Both the position numbers and the translations under genes were made by a program. A DNA stretch of 64,000 nucleotides from Apibacter raozihei (GTDB lineage Bacteria; Bacteroidota; Bacteroidia; Flavobacteriales; Weeksellaceae), in contig NZ_CP034930.1 in NCBI RefSeq assembly GCF_004014855.1, forward strand, positions 2,151,716 through 2,215,715, written 5' to 3'. The notes beneath the pieces are model-generated. The model had not been told where the DNA came from. It did no database searches and saw nothing but the letters and a program-made list of their open reading frames with translations. Below, in pieces: positions 44,553-53,179 of this stretch (position 1 is the stretch's first letter; every line of letters begins with the position of its first letter).

Positions 44553-45980
44553 ATGGATAAGTATCAGAATCCTTTAGAAAGTCGTTATTGTAGCGACGAA
44601 ATGCTATATAACTTTTCTCCTGATAAAAAATTTACAACCTGGAGAAAATTATGGGTAGCATTGGCAGAAGTCGAAAAAGAACTGGGTTTAGATATTTCTG
44701 ATGAACAGATTAAAGAACTTAAAGATAATGTTTCCAATATAGATTTTGCTCAGGCGGCAGAATACGAAAAAAAATTCAGACATGATGTCATGGCTCATGT
44801 GCATGCTTATGGAGATGTAGCTCCTAATGCCCGTCCCATTATTCACTTAGGTGCAACTTCTGCATTTGTTGGAGACAATACCGATTTAATTCAAATCAGG
44901 GATGGATTTGAATTAATAAAGAAAAAACTGGTTAATGTTATTAACGGGTTACACAAGTTTGCTTTAGAGTACAAAGACTTGCCTACCTTAGGGTTTACCC
45001 ATTATCAGCCTGCACAATTAACAACGGTTGGAAAAAGAGCAACTCTTTGGTTGCAATCCGTTTTGCTTGATTTGGAAGAATTAGAATTTCGTATTCAGAC
45101 TTTACGTTTCAGGGGAGTAAAAGGTACCACAGGAACAGCTGCCAGCTTTAAAGAATTGTTTAATGGAGATTTTCAGAAAGTAAAAGATTTAGATAAAGAA
45201 TTATCCGGCAGATTTGGATTTTCTAATGTTTTTAAAGTAAGTGGGCAGACCTATGACAGAAAAGTTGATGCACAGGCATTGGAATTACTTTCCAATATCG
45301 CGCAGTCTGCACATAAATTTACCAATGATCTCAGATTATTACAAAACCTTAAGGAAGTAGAAGAACCTTTCGAAAAAAATCAGATAGGTTCCAGTGCAAT
45401 GGCGTATAAAAGGAATCCTATGAGATCCGAAAGAATTTCTTCCCTTGCTAAATTTGTTATTTCCTTAGCTGCATCACCAGCTATGGTTGCTTCCACCCAG
45501 TGGTTTGAAAGAACTCTTGATGATTCGGCTAACAAAAGATTAAGTATTCCTCAGGCTTTTTTAGCTGTTGATGCCATATTAATTATATGGAATAATATTT
45601 TAGATGGAATGGTTGTTTACCCTAAAATGATCGAAAAGCACATTCATGAAGAACTGCCATTTATGGCAACGGAATATATCATTATGGAAGGTGTTAAAAA
45701 CGGAGGCGATAGACAAGAACTTCATGAAATTATCCGTACTCACTCTATGGAAGCTGCCAGACAAGTGAAAATGGAAGGGAAATCCAATGACCTGATTGAG
45801 AGAATTATTGAAGATCAACGGGTTAATATAGATAAAAACAAACTCGTTCAATTGTTAAATCCTTCTAATTTTATAGGTTTTGCATCAGAACAAACCGTTG
45901 AATTTTTGGAACACGAAGTTCAGCCAATTCTGGATAAGTACAAAGATTTATTAGGTATTAAAACAGATTTAAAAGTGTAA
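44553..45980 (+). CDS. purB: Adenylosuccinate lyase PurB
   Basis: Cleaves SAICAR and adenylosuccinate, two fumarate-releasing steps in purine synthesis. 475 residues. The family signature SSAMAYKRNPMRSERI with the catalytic serine loop is at about residues 286-301. IHLGATSAFVGDNTD and LGFTHYQPAQLTTVGKRATLW provide the catalytic histidines. Monocistronic: divergent from the leucine-rich array and closed by a strong terminator 50 bases downstream. Confidence 0.97.
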   Translation: MDKYQNPLESRYCSDEMLYNFSPDKKFTTWRKLWVALAEVEKELGLDISDEQIKELKDNVSNIDFAQAAEYEKKFRHDVMAHVHAYGDVAPNARPIIHLGATSAFVGDNTDLIQIRDGFELIKKKLVNVINGLHKFALEYKDLPTLGFTHYQPAQLTTVGKRATLWLQSVLLDLEELEFRIQTLRFRGVKGTTGTAASFKELFNGDFQKVKDLDKELSGRFGFSNVFKVSGQTYDRKVDAQALELLSNIAQSAHKFTNDLRLLQNLKEVEEPFEKNQIGSSAMAYKRNPMRSERISSLAKFVISLAASPAMVASTQWFERTLDDSANKRLSIPQAFLAVDAILIIWNNILDGMVVYPKMIEKHIHEELPFMATEYIIMEGVKNGGDRQELHEIIRTHSMEAARQVKMEGKSNDLIERIIEDQRVNIDKNKLVQLLNPSNFIGFASEQTVEFLEHEVQPILDKYKDLLGIKTDLKV

Positions 45981-46028
45981 TTATTTTTTAAATCTCTCTC
46001 AAAAAATACATATCTTAACTCAAAATTT

Positions 46029-46064
46029 AACCTGACCGGATACTTTCCGGTTAGGTTTTTAATT
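46029..46064 (+). terminator. Terminator of purB
   Basis: 12-bp stem AACCTGACCGGA (46029-46040) with TCCGGTTAGGTT (46046-46057), one G-T wobble, loop TACTT, then TTTTAATTTTTTT. It lies between purB and the convergent crotonase gene. Confidence 0.85.
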
Positions 46065-46080
46065 TTTTTAAAAAGTTTAT

Positions 46081-46851
46081 TTAATTAAAATTAGGTTTTC
46101 TCTTTTCTACAAATGCTGAAACGCCCTCTTTAAAATCATGGGTTTGAAAAAGATTACCGAAAAGATCAATCTCCTTATCAAATCCTTGCGGGCTGTCCGA
46201 AGCCTGAATAGCTTTTATAGCATGAGTAATGGCAGTAGAAGAATTTTTTGAAATTTTCAATGCCAGTTCTTTAACTCTGGGTAATAAGTTTCCCTGAGAA
46301 GTCACTTCATTAATTAAACCAATTTCCAAAGCTTTTTGAGCGGTTATCATTTCAGCTGAAAGAATAATCTGGTTAGCCCATCCTTTTCCTACCAGCTTAG
46401 GTAATCTTTGCGTGCCTCCGTATCCGGGTATAAGACCCAGGGTAACTTCAGGAAGCCCCATTCTTGCATTTTCAGAAGCTATTCGTATATGACAGGCCAT
46501 TGCAAGTTCCAGTCCGCCACCCAGTGCAAAACCATTTATAGCAGCAATTACCGGTTTGGATAAATTTTCAATTTTGTTAAAAACAGTTTCGTGAATATTT
46601 TCAGCAAACTCATTGATATGCCCGGCATCCAAATCTAAAAACTCCTTTATATCAGCTCCAGCTACAAAAGATTTATTACCGCTTCCGGTAATAAAGATTA
46701 CCCGAGTGTTATTGTCTTCTTCCAGCATGGTAATGCATTCGCTTAACTCCGTTAAAGTTGCTGAATTAAGTGCATTTAACTGTTGAGGTCTGTGAATGGT
46801 AACCGATGAAATTTTGTTTTCCTGCGAAACCAGTAAATTATTAAAATTCAT
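46081..46851 (-). CDS. Enoyl-CoA hydratase/isomerase (crotonase) family protein
   Basis: 256 residues, single crotonase domain. The oxyanion-hole blocks SFVAGADIKEF (about residues 60-70) and INGFALGGGLELAMACHIRIA (about 105-125) are intact, and the catalytic glutamates are in GGLELAM and MGLPEVTLGLIPGYGGTQRL. It probably hydrates short enoyl-CoA esters. A 3-hydroxybutyryl-CoA dehydrogenase-like gene at 52172 could supply the next step of the same route. The next gene upstream (46894) is on the same strand 42 bases away. Confidence 0.93.
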   Translation of the reverse strand: MNFNNLLVSQENKISSVTIHRPQQLNALNSATLTELSECITMLEEDNNTRVIFITGSGNKSFVAGADIKEFLDLDAGHINEFAENIHETVFNKIENLSKPVIAAINGFALGGGLELAMACHIRIASENARMGLPEVTLGLIPGYGGTQRLPKLVGKGWANQIILSAEMITAQKALEIGLINEVTSQGNLLPRVKELALKISKNSSTAITHAIKAIQASDSPQGFDKEIDLFGNLFQTHDFKEGVSAFVEKRKPNFN

Positions 46852-46893
46852 AACTTTTTTAGTTTTGTTAAGTTTTCAGGAAAGATAAGAATT

Positions 46894-47208
46894 TTATTCT
46901 GAAAATTCTTTTTTTAAAGTTTTGCTTCTGTAGTTACCTACAAGCAATAAAATTAATGTAAAAAGTCCTGTTTTAAAATAGGAAAACTGATAGCTGGATA
47001 CCATTAAATGTAACCAGTCGGTAAAGTTCATTTCTCCAGTAAAAATAAATTTGGAAGTATTATAATGATCCAGAAAACAATAAAGAAGAAAGTCAGCGAT
47101 ACACATAACTATCATAAACAAAACAGTAAAAGTTAACGTATATCCTGTTTTCCCTAATGATTTAAATATCTTTTCTTCAATAGCTAGATAAGTTTTTCTT
47201 TTTGCCAT
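46894..47208 (-). CDS. Hypothetical membrane protein
   Basis: 104 residues with two or three hydrophobic segments (about 22-46, perhaps 66-76, and 79-92) and basic ends. No family recognised. It lies 2 bases downstream of the CDF transporter gene on the same strand, so the two are co-transcribed, and 42 bases upstream of the crotonase gene. Possibly a small partner of the transporter, but only position supports that. Confidence 0.7.
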   Translation of the reverse strand: MAKRKTYLAIEEKIFKSLGKTGYTLTFTVLFMIVMCIADFLLYCFLDHYNTSKFIFTGEMNFTDWLHLMVSSYQFSYFKTGLFTLILLLVGNYRSKTLKKEFSE

Positions 47209-47210
47209 GA

Positions 47211-48209
47211 TTATTCATTTTCTAATTTATGATGTTTATCGGTTTCAATATTTTCAATCGTCCACTTGATTTTTTCTTCAAACGGATGTTTTCTATATAA
47301 ACAGTTGGTTTTATTACAAATCTTGCAGGAAAATTTTTCACAACAATCATCCACATGAACAAACATTTCAAACCGGTCCCCGAAATTGTCTTTAATAATT
47401 TTTTCTAAATGCTCCAGCTCATGCTTGGCTTCTCTCAGGTTAAAGTACCAGGGCATTGTTAAATGACAATCCAGGTGAAGGCTGCTTCCATATTTAATAA
47501 AACGCACATTATGAATATCTATCCAGTTAGGGTTTCTATTTTGTTCAAGCGTATCAACCAGTTGTTTTATAAGTTCCTCATCCGCCTCATCCATAATTCC
47601 GGCAAGAGATTTACGAACGATTTTAAACCCGGTATAAATAATTATACCTCCAAAAATAAGTGCAATAATGCTATCCAGCCAATAGTATCCGGTGAAATAC
47701 ATTAAAATAAGCCCAATAACCAAACCAATCGTAGAATATGTATCGGATTTTAAATGCTCTCCTCCCGAAATAAGAGCCAGAGAATGGTTTTTTTTACCTT
47801 TATTTACTGCGGCAACTCCCAGTAGATAATTTACCAGTCCGGCAATCGAAACCAGAATTATTCCGTAATCCAGCTGGGAAATGGTGTGTGGAGTAAATGC
47901 ATTTTTAGCTGCTTCATAAATAATCAGTAATCCGGCCAAAGAAATCAGTCCTCCTTCAATTCCTGCTGAAATAAATTCGATTTTTCCATGTCCGTACGGA
48001 TGATCTTTATCTCTGGGTTTGGAAGAGATATAAAGGCTGTACAAAGAGAATAATCCGGCCAGCACATTTATAGTGCTTTCCAGAGTATCTGTTAAAATGG
48101 ATACCGAACGGGTGAGATACCAGGCAACAATTTTGAAACCAAATAAAAGTATCCCTATAATAACTACAATTTTTTGAAAAGAATAATTTTCTTTTGCGGA
48201 ATTGTTCAT
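47211..48209 (-). CDS. Cation diffusion facilitator (CDF) metal transporter
   Basis: 332 residues. Six membrane segments followed by a cytoplasmic metal-binding domain. Metal-site patterns: TDTLESTINVLAGLFSL in helix 2, DHPYGHGKIEFISAGIEGGL, and HLKSDTYSTIG in helix 5. The C-terminal domain has the CDF pattern with several histidines, then an extra cysteine-rich end CCEKFSCKICNKTNCLYRKH that may bind metal. Exports divalent cations such as zinc or iron against protons; specificity is not clear. First gene of a two- or three-gene unit. Confidence 0.93.
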   Translation of the reverse strand: MNNSAKENYSFQKIVVIIGILLFGFKIVAWYLTRSVSILTDTLESTINVLAGLFSLYSLYISSKPRDKDHPYGHGKIEFISAGIEGGLISLAGLLIIYEAAKNAFTPHTISQLDYGIILVSIAGLVNYLLGVAAVNKGKKNHSLALISGGEHLKSDTYSTIGLVIGLILMYFTGYYWLDSIIALIFGGIIIYTGFKIVRKSLAGIMDEADEELIKQLVDTLEQNRNPNWIDIHNVRFIKYGSSLHLDCHLTMPWYFNLREAKHELEHLEKIIKDNFGDRFEMFVHVDDCCEKFSCKICNKTNCLYRKHPFEEKIKWTIENIETDKHHKLENE

Positions 48210-48446
48210 AATAAATTCAGGCTTAGATTAAAATAATAGATGCAGGGCAAAGGTAGTATATTTGTTTAATTAAAAAATTATCTATGATTATAAATAATAA
48301 CACGTATCCTGGGATAAATGTATCAGTGATATAAAATTTATAGAAATAAACAAAGTTTAAATAAATATATAATATAAAATTAAGTACTGATTTTTTTACT
48401 TCTCTGTTAAAATTAGTACCTTTGCAGGCTCTCATAATCAGAAATA

Positions 48447-49781
48447 ATGAAACTTAAAGAACATTTTAAAGCCAATACGAAATTAGCACTCCCTGTAGTT
48501 ATTACTCAGCTGGGGCAGGTTTCCGTAAATTTTATAGACATCATCATCATTGCAGGACTGGGTGAAAAAGCTATTGCTTCCGCCTCACTCGCAACCAGTG
48601 TTTTCATTATTTTTTTAGTTTTTTTACTAGGATTTTCTTATTCTATGTCTCCTTTAATATCCTCTTCAGTTGCAAATAACAACAACGAAAGAGTAGCTAA
48701 AATTTTCACACATGGAATGACAATGAATGTGACCCTGGCAATCCTCATTATCCTTTTATTGGAAATTTGTTCCCCCTTATTATATAAAACAGGACAAAAC
48801 CCTATGGTTATTCCTGATGCTATAAGCTTTTTAAATATTAGTGCCTATAGTTTACTTCCTTTAATGATATTTCAGTCGTATCGCCAGTTTTCAGAAGGTA
48901 TTTCTATGACCATACTGGTTACAGTAGCAACAGTAACGTCCAATGTTGTTAATGTAATTTTAAATTACGGATTAATATACGGTCAATGGGGATTACCGGA
49001 AATGGGAGTAAAAGGTTCAGCTACAGCAACGCTTATTGCCCGTATAGTCATGATGATTATTATTGTGGTGGTGTTGCACATGAACAAAAGAGCCTCCTTT
49101 TACCTAAGTTTTATCAAATTGAAAGAAATTAAAACTATTTATTACAGAAAACTTATATCTATAGGATTACCCTCCTCATTACAATCTTTATTTGAAATCA
49201 GTTCATTTGCCATAGCTGCTTTTATAGCAGGAAGACACAGTTATCTGGATACCTCAGCCCATTCGGTTACAGCCAATCTGGCCTCCATAACGTTTCAAAT
49301 TTGTGTAGGGTTCGGAGTAGCGGCAACAGTACGTGTCGCAGGTTTTTATGGTGTTAAAAACCGTGACGATCTTCGTAAAGCCGGCTTGGCCAGCATGTAT
49401 TTAGTTACAGCATTTATGACTTTATGCGGTATATTTTTCATTATTTTCAGGAATCAGCTTCCCTTAATTTATTTTAAAAATACACAAATTGAAGTGATCA
49501 GCATTGCCTCCAAGTTAGTCATTGTAACTGCCTTTTTTCAGATTTTTGACGGAATACAGGTTGTCAGCCTTGCCTGTTTGAGAGGAATGAGAGATGTGGT
49601 TATACCTACCTTTATCTGCTTTATCGCTTATGTCGTTTTTGCCATACCCATCGGATATTATTTATGTATCCATCAGGAAATGGGAGCAGTAGGGACCTGG
49701 ATAGGATTATGTATAGGCCTGGCATTTGCCGGAACCATGCTGTTATGGCGTTTTCTAAAGCTAACTAAAACAAAGATTTGA
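48447..49781 (+). CDS. MATE family efflux transporter, NorM-like
   Basis: 444 residues, twelve membrane segments. The opening LALPVVITQLGQVSVNFIDI and FSYSMSPLISSSVANNN are typical of NorM-type exporters, which expel cationic drugs in exchange for sodium or protons. GSATATLIARIVMM and ATVRVAGFYGVKNRDDLRKA fit the mid-protein loops. It differs clearly from the DinF-like gene at 243. A 105-residue unknown follows 7 bases later. The 237-base gap upstream (48210-48446) shows nothing beyond AT-rich DNA. Confidence 0.92.
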   Translation: MKLKEHFKANTKLALPVVITQLGQVSVNFIDIIIIAGLGEKAIASASLATSVFIIFLVFLLGFSYSMSPLISSSVANNNNERVAKIFTHGMTMNVTLAILIILLLEICSPLLYKTGQNPMVIPDAISFLNISAYSLLPLMIFQSYRQFSEGISMTILVTVATVTSNVVNVILNYGLIYGQWGLPEMGVKGSATATLIARIVMMIIIVVVLHMNKRASFYLSFIKLKEIKTIYYRKLISIGLPSSLQSLFEISSFAIAAFIAGRHSYLDTSAHSVTANLASITFQICVGFGVAATVRVAGFYGVKNRDDLRKAGLASMYLVTAFMTLCGIFFIIFRNQLPLIYFKNTQIEVISIASKLVIVTAFFQIFDGIQVVSLACLRGMRDVVIPTFICFIAYVVFAIPIGYYLCIHQEMGAVGTWIGLCIGLAFAGTMLLWRFLKLTKTKI

Positions 49782-49788
49782 TACATCT

Positions 49789-50106
49789 ATGATTTGCCTT
49801 TATCTGGAAAATAAGCCCGAATTGTTGTCTGTAAGCCGGGAAAATGCGCTGCCTGCACAACAATCACAGGTACTGGAAATATTCAGTAAGCTGGATTCAA
49901 AAGAGGCAATTATACTAGGTTTACTTATAAACACTCAAACTGAAATTAAAATTTATCCTTTCAGTCGTTTTGTCTGGCGTGTGGAAATCATAAAGCCAGA
50001 CACTACAAAACAAAGACAACTTTATTACTCTACCCAAAAAGTAATTGGTTTAATTAAAGATCTTTACCAGGGTTTAGACGATACGGATAAAAGTGATTTG
50101 CATTAA
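49789..50106 (+). CDS. Hypothetical protein
   Basis: 105 residues, soluble, no signal peptide, no family recognised. Features: an N-terminal beta-strand, then EIFSKLDSKEAIILGLLI and a basic beta-rich segment YPFSRFVWRVEIIKPDTTK. It follows the NorM-like gene by 7 bases and so is probably translated from the same transcript. It precedes the transaldolase gene by 58 bases. Confidence 0.65.
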   Translation: MICLYLENKPELLSVSRENALPAQQSQVLEIFSKLDSKEAIILGLLINTQTEIKIYPFSRFVWRVEIIKPDTTKQRQLYYSTQKVIGLIKDLYQGLDDTDKSDLH

Positions 50107-50164
50107 AATACGATAAATTTTTTGCAGTTAAATCGGGATTGCGTAAATTGGTACTCAAAAAACG

Positions 50165-50821
50165 ATGAAATTTTTTATAGATACAGCTAATTTAGCTCAA
50201 ATAAAAGAAGCACAAAATCTGGGAGTTCTGGATGGTGTAACCACTAATCCGTCTTTAATGGCTAAAGAAGGAATTACCGGGAAAAGTAATATACTGGCAC
50301 ATTATAAAGCAATATGTGATATTGTAGATGGTGATGTTTCTGCAGAAGTTATTTCAACGGATACCGAAGGTATGCTTAAAGAAGCAGAAGAACTTTGTAA
50401 CATAGATCCGAAAATTGTGATCAAAATTCCTATGATTGCCGAAGGAATTAAAGCTATAAAAAAGCTTTCATCACAAGGAATTAAAACAAACTGTACCTTG
50501 GTATTCTCTCCCGGTCAGGCTTTACTTGCAGCAAAAGCAGGAGCCACTTATGTATCTCCTTTTTTAGGGAGGCTGGATGATGTGTCTACTGACGGGCTTA
50601 TTTTGATTGAAGATATTCGTATTATATTTGATAACTACGGTTATACAACTGAAATTCTTGCAGCTTCTATCAGAGGGCCATTACACATCATTAACTGTGC
50701 TAAAATAGGTGCAGATGTTATTACAGCACCATTAAATGCCATTACCGCATTGTTAAATCATCCGTTAACCGATAAAGGACTGGCTCAGTTCCTGGAAGAC
50801 GCAAAAAAATTCAATGTTTAA
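50165..50821 (+). CDS. fsa: Transaldolase / fructose-6-phosphate aldolase family protein
   Basis: 218 residues, the short TalC/FSA form of transaldolase. The opening [16 protein letters not shown] and [14 protein letters not shown] are diagnostic. The Schiff-base lysine is Lys87 in [16 protein letters not shown]. Later blocks [14 protein letters not shown] and [10 protein letters not shown] fit. The enzyme moves dihydroxyacetone units in the pentose phosphate pathway or cleaves fructose 6-phosphate; short forms are often named transaldolase in Bacteroidota. It ends 29 bases before the retron RNA. Confidence 0.94.
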   Translation: MKFFIDTANLAQIKEAQNLGVLDGVTTNPSLMAKEGITGKSNILAHYKAICDIVDGDVSAEVISTDTEGMLKEAEELCNIDPKIVIKIPMIAEGIKAIKKLSSQGIKTNCTLVFSPGQALLAAKAGATYVSPFLGRLDDVSTDGLILIEDIRIIFDNYGYTTEILAASIRGPLHIINCAKIGADVITAPLNAITALLNHPLTDKGLAQFLEDAKKFNV

Positions 50822-50850
50822 TTCTGAAGATTTAATTTATTTATAACTAG

Positions 50851-50998
50851 AAAAGAGTGAGAATCAAAATTTAGCATTAGAGGTGTATTCGCCTCGTTTA
50901 CTGAGGATATTTAGTAGCAAGTAAAAAAGATACAAAGTATCTTTATACTTAGTTAAGTATTGATAAACATATACTTAAGTAAATATTCTCACTCTTTT
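50851..50998 (+). ncRNA. Retron msr-msd non-coding RNA
   Basis: 148 bases directly upstream of the reverse transcriptase. The ends are perfect 14-base inverted repeats, a1 AAAAGAGTGAGAAT (50851-50864) and a2 ATTCTCACTCTTTT (50985-50998). After a1 comes TTAGC (50871-50875), the motif that holds the branching guanosine in known retrons (here G50874), then an msr hairpin GAGGT/GCCTC (50880-50884 with 50891-50895). The msd part contains a perfect 8-bp hairpin AAAGATAC/GTATCTTT (50926-50933 with 50937-50944) and a longer imperfect one, TTAAGTAT/ATACTTAA (50953-50960 with 50971-50978). This order matches the retron scheme; structures are my own pairing by eye. Confidence 0.88.
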
Positions 50999-51018
50999 TC
51001 TTAAAAAAGTTCTTGAGT

Positions 51019-52086
51019 ATGGTATGGAAACTACTAAAGTCTTTATTCAGTACCTCTTTTCATAAAGAGGATGTTCCGGACGTGCATGCAGATACCCAAG
51101 TACAAAATAATAAAATTAATAGTAAAAGTCTTAGACCTTCGGTAGAGTATTTACTAACAAAAGATTTGGGACATTTGTGTGAACTATTGGAAATTGATAA
51201 CAAAACTCAATTAGCTCCGATACTATTACATCCTGAAGAGTATTACCGAACTTTCAGAATACCGAAAAGAAATGGAAAGTCCAGGTTAATTTCCGCTCCT
51301 TTTACTCCGTTGTACCGTATACAAAAAAAAATTTATGAAAAAATACTGATCCATGCGCGTGTGCATTCTGCAGCCAAAGGCTTTTGCATAAATACTTCTA
51401 TCGTACACAATGCGAAAGAGCATCTACATGCCAAAGATTTATTAAAAGTTGATATACGAAATTTTTTCCCCTCTATACATCAGAGCCGAGTAGTAGCTAT
51501 CTTCAGAAATTTAGGATACGAATACACTTTAGCTTATCAGTTAGCCTATCTATGCTGTTTAAACGGAAAATTGCCGCAAGGCAGTCCGACCAGTCCCGCA
51601 TTGAGCAATCTGGCTTTATTGCGACTGGATTCTAAATTAAGTGAAATAGCCGGAAACAGGCAACTTATATATACCCGTTATGCAGACGATCTTTCATTTT
51701 CAGGAAACATTTTATCAAAAAATGAATTGCTGGCTGAAATTTCAAAAACAGTTCAGGAAGAAAAATTCATTCTTAACAAAAAGAAAACCCGGTTTATAAC
51801 CGGTGCTAAACGTAAAATTATTACCGGAATTTCCATTAGCTCCGGAAAATTAACGATACCCAAGAGTAAAAAGAGAGAGATTAGAAAAGTTATATATTAC
51901 ATAAAAACACGCGGTATAGCAAAACATTTGTTGCATATAAATTCCAAAGATGCAGAAGACTGGTATTTAGAAAAAATACTAGGATATCTGTCATTTTGGA
52001 GGGCAGTGGAACCAGAAAACGCATATGTTCTTCAATCAGTAAAATATATTCAGTCATTACGAAAACAGTTATTATATAAAAAGTAA
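51019..52086 (+). CDS. Retron reverse transcriptase
   Basis: 355 residues from the ATG at 51019 (an in-frame TTG lies 6 bases earlier). The RT domain starts near residue 70: FRIPKRNGKSRLISAP (fingers), retron motif X NAKEH, then VDIRNFFPSIH with the first catalytic Asp, GKLPQGSPTSPALSNL, and the catalytic YADDLSFSG. ITGISISSGKLTIPKSKKRE corresponds to the retron-specific VTG (motif Y) region before the thumb. It copies the msd from the 2'-hydroxyl of the branching G to give msDNA. The N-terminal 60 residues are unlike a known effector. No effector gene adjoins. Confidence 0.93.
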   Translation: MVWKLLKSLFSTSFHKEDVPDVHADTQVQNNKINSKSLRPSVEYLLTKDLGHLCELLEIDNKTQLAPILLHPEEYYRTFRIPKRNGKSRLISAPFTPLYRIQKKIYEKILIHARVHSAAKGFCINTSIVHNAKEHLHAKDLLKVDIRNFFPSIHQSRVVAIFRNLGYEYTLAYQLAYLCCLNGKLPQGSPTSPALSNLALLRLDSKLSEIAGNRQLIYTRYADDLSFSGNILSKNELLAEISKTVQEEKFILNKKKTRFITGAKRKIITGISISSGKLTIPKSKKREIRKVIYYIKTRGIAKHLLHINSKDAEDWYLEKILGYLSFWRAVEPENAYVLQSVKYIQSLRKQLLYKK

Positions 52087-52171
52087 CCTTCTACTTAAAA
52101 AAGTTTGTTTTTGATAAATCTGCGAGAGAAGAATTCGTATATTTAAATTAATTATTCCAAAAATCATATAA

Positions 52172-53065
52172 ATGATACAAAAGGTAGTTGTTTTAGGTGG
52201 TGGAACTATGGGGAATGGTATTGCTCATACTTTTGCCCAGTACGGATTCAAAGTTTCTTTAGTGGATATTTCTCATAAAATGCTTGAAGAAGCCCAAAAA
52301 AAAATAGAGAGTAATCTGGATCGGATGATTTACAAAGGAAATCTTACTCCTGAAGATAAGTTAAAAACACTTAATCATATAACCTTTCATGAATCAATGG
52401 AATATGTAGTTCCAGATGCAGAATTTATTATTGAAGCTGCTACGGAAAATATGGAGGTAAAACTTAATATTTTCAGACAACTTGATCAGCTAGCCGGACC
52501 CGGAGTTATATTAGCTTCCAATACGTCTTCAATATCCATATCAAAAATAGCCTCAGTAACCCGCCGTCCGTCCGATGTAGTGGGCATGCATTTTATGAAT
52601 CCGGTTCCTCTTATGAAGCTGGTCGAAATCATTAAAGGTTATAATACCGGCTTATCAGCAATAGAAACTGTAAAACAGCTATGCAGTAAGTTAGAAAAAA
52701 TTCCGGTAGAAGTAAGTGATTACCCCGGATTTGTTGCTAACCGTATTTTAATGCCCATGATCAATGAAGCCATTTACTCTTTATATGAAGGTGTTGCCGG
52801 TATTAAAGAAATTGATACGGTAATGAAACTGGGAATGGCGCATCCTATGGGACCCTTGCAACTGGCTGATTTTATAGGTCTTGATGTTTGCTTGTCCATA
52901 CTTACCATCATGTATGAAGGATTCAGAAATCCAAAGTACGCACCTTGTCCCTTGCTTATCAATATGGTTACTTCCGGAAACCTGGGATGTAAAAGCGGAG
53001 AAGGTTTTTATGATTATACTGAAACAAAGAAGGCAGAGCAAATCTCTAAAAGGTTTATCAGGTAG
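52172..53065 (+). CDS. 3-hydroxybutyryl-CoA dehydrogenase family protein
   Basis: 297 residues. The NAD-binding Rossmann motif VVLGGGTMGNGIAHTFAQYG is at residues 5-24. EFIIEAATENMEVKLNIFRQ, SNTSSISISKIA and GMHFMNPVPLMKLVEII (with the catalytic histidine) follow, and the C-terminal domain has SDYPGFVANRILMPMINEA. It is the stand-alone Hbd/PaaH-like form, acting after a crotonase such as the gene at 46081. It starts 85 bases after the retron gene. Confidence 0.94.
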   Translation: MIQKVVVLGGGTMGNGIAHTFAQYGFKVSLVDISHKMLEEAQKKIESNLDRMIYKGNLTPEDKLKTLNHITFHESMEYVVPDAEFIIEAATENMEVKLNIFRQLDQLAGPGVILASNTSSISISKIASVTRRPSDVVGMHFMNPVPLMKLVEIIKGYNTGLSAIETVKQLCSKLEKIPVEVSDYPGFVANRILMPMINEAIYSLYEGVAGIKEIDTVMKLGMAHPMGPLQLADFIGLDVCLSILTIMYEGFRNPKYAPCPLLINMVTSGNLGCKSGEGFYDYTETKKAEQISKRFIR

Positions 53066-53179
53066 TTAAAATTTTTGCCAATAATACACAACGGAATATT
53101 TTTTGATGAATCTTTTCTTTTTTATTATTACAAATTATTACGGCTGTGTTGAATTGCAACAGAGTTTAAAAAGTTAATT

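Noticed and set aside
48223-48435. 70-codon minus-strand frame in the gap upstream of the CDF gene
   Set aside because: The translation is a low-complexity Ile/Tyr/Phe-rich string from AT-rich DNA without a convincing start or family.
51019-52086. Reverse transcriptase as part of a group II intron or diversity-generating retroelement
   Set aside because: There is no maturase or endonuclease domain, no intron RNA domain V-like end and no template/variable repeat pair; the adjacent RNA with 14-nt inverted ends fits a retron.
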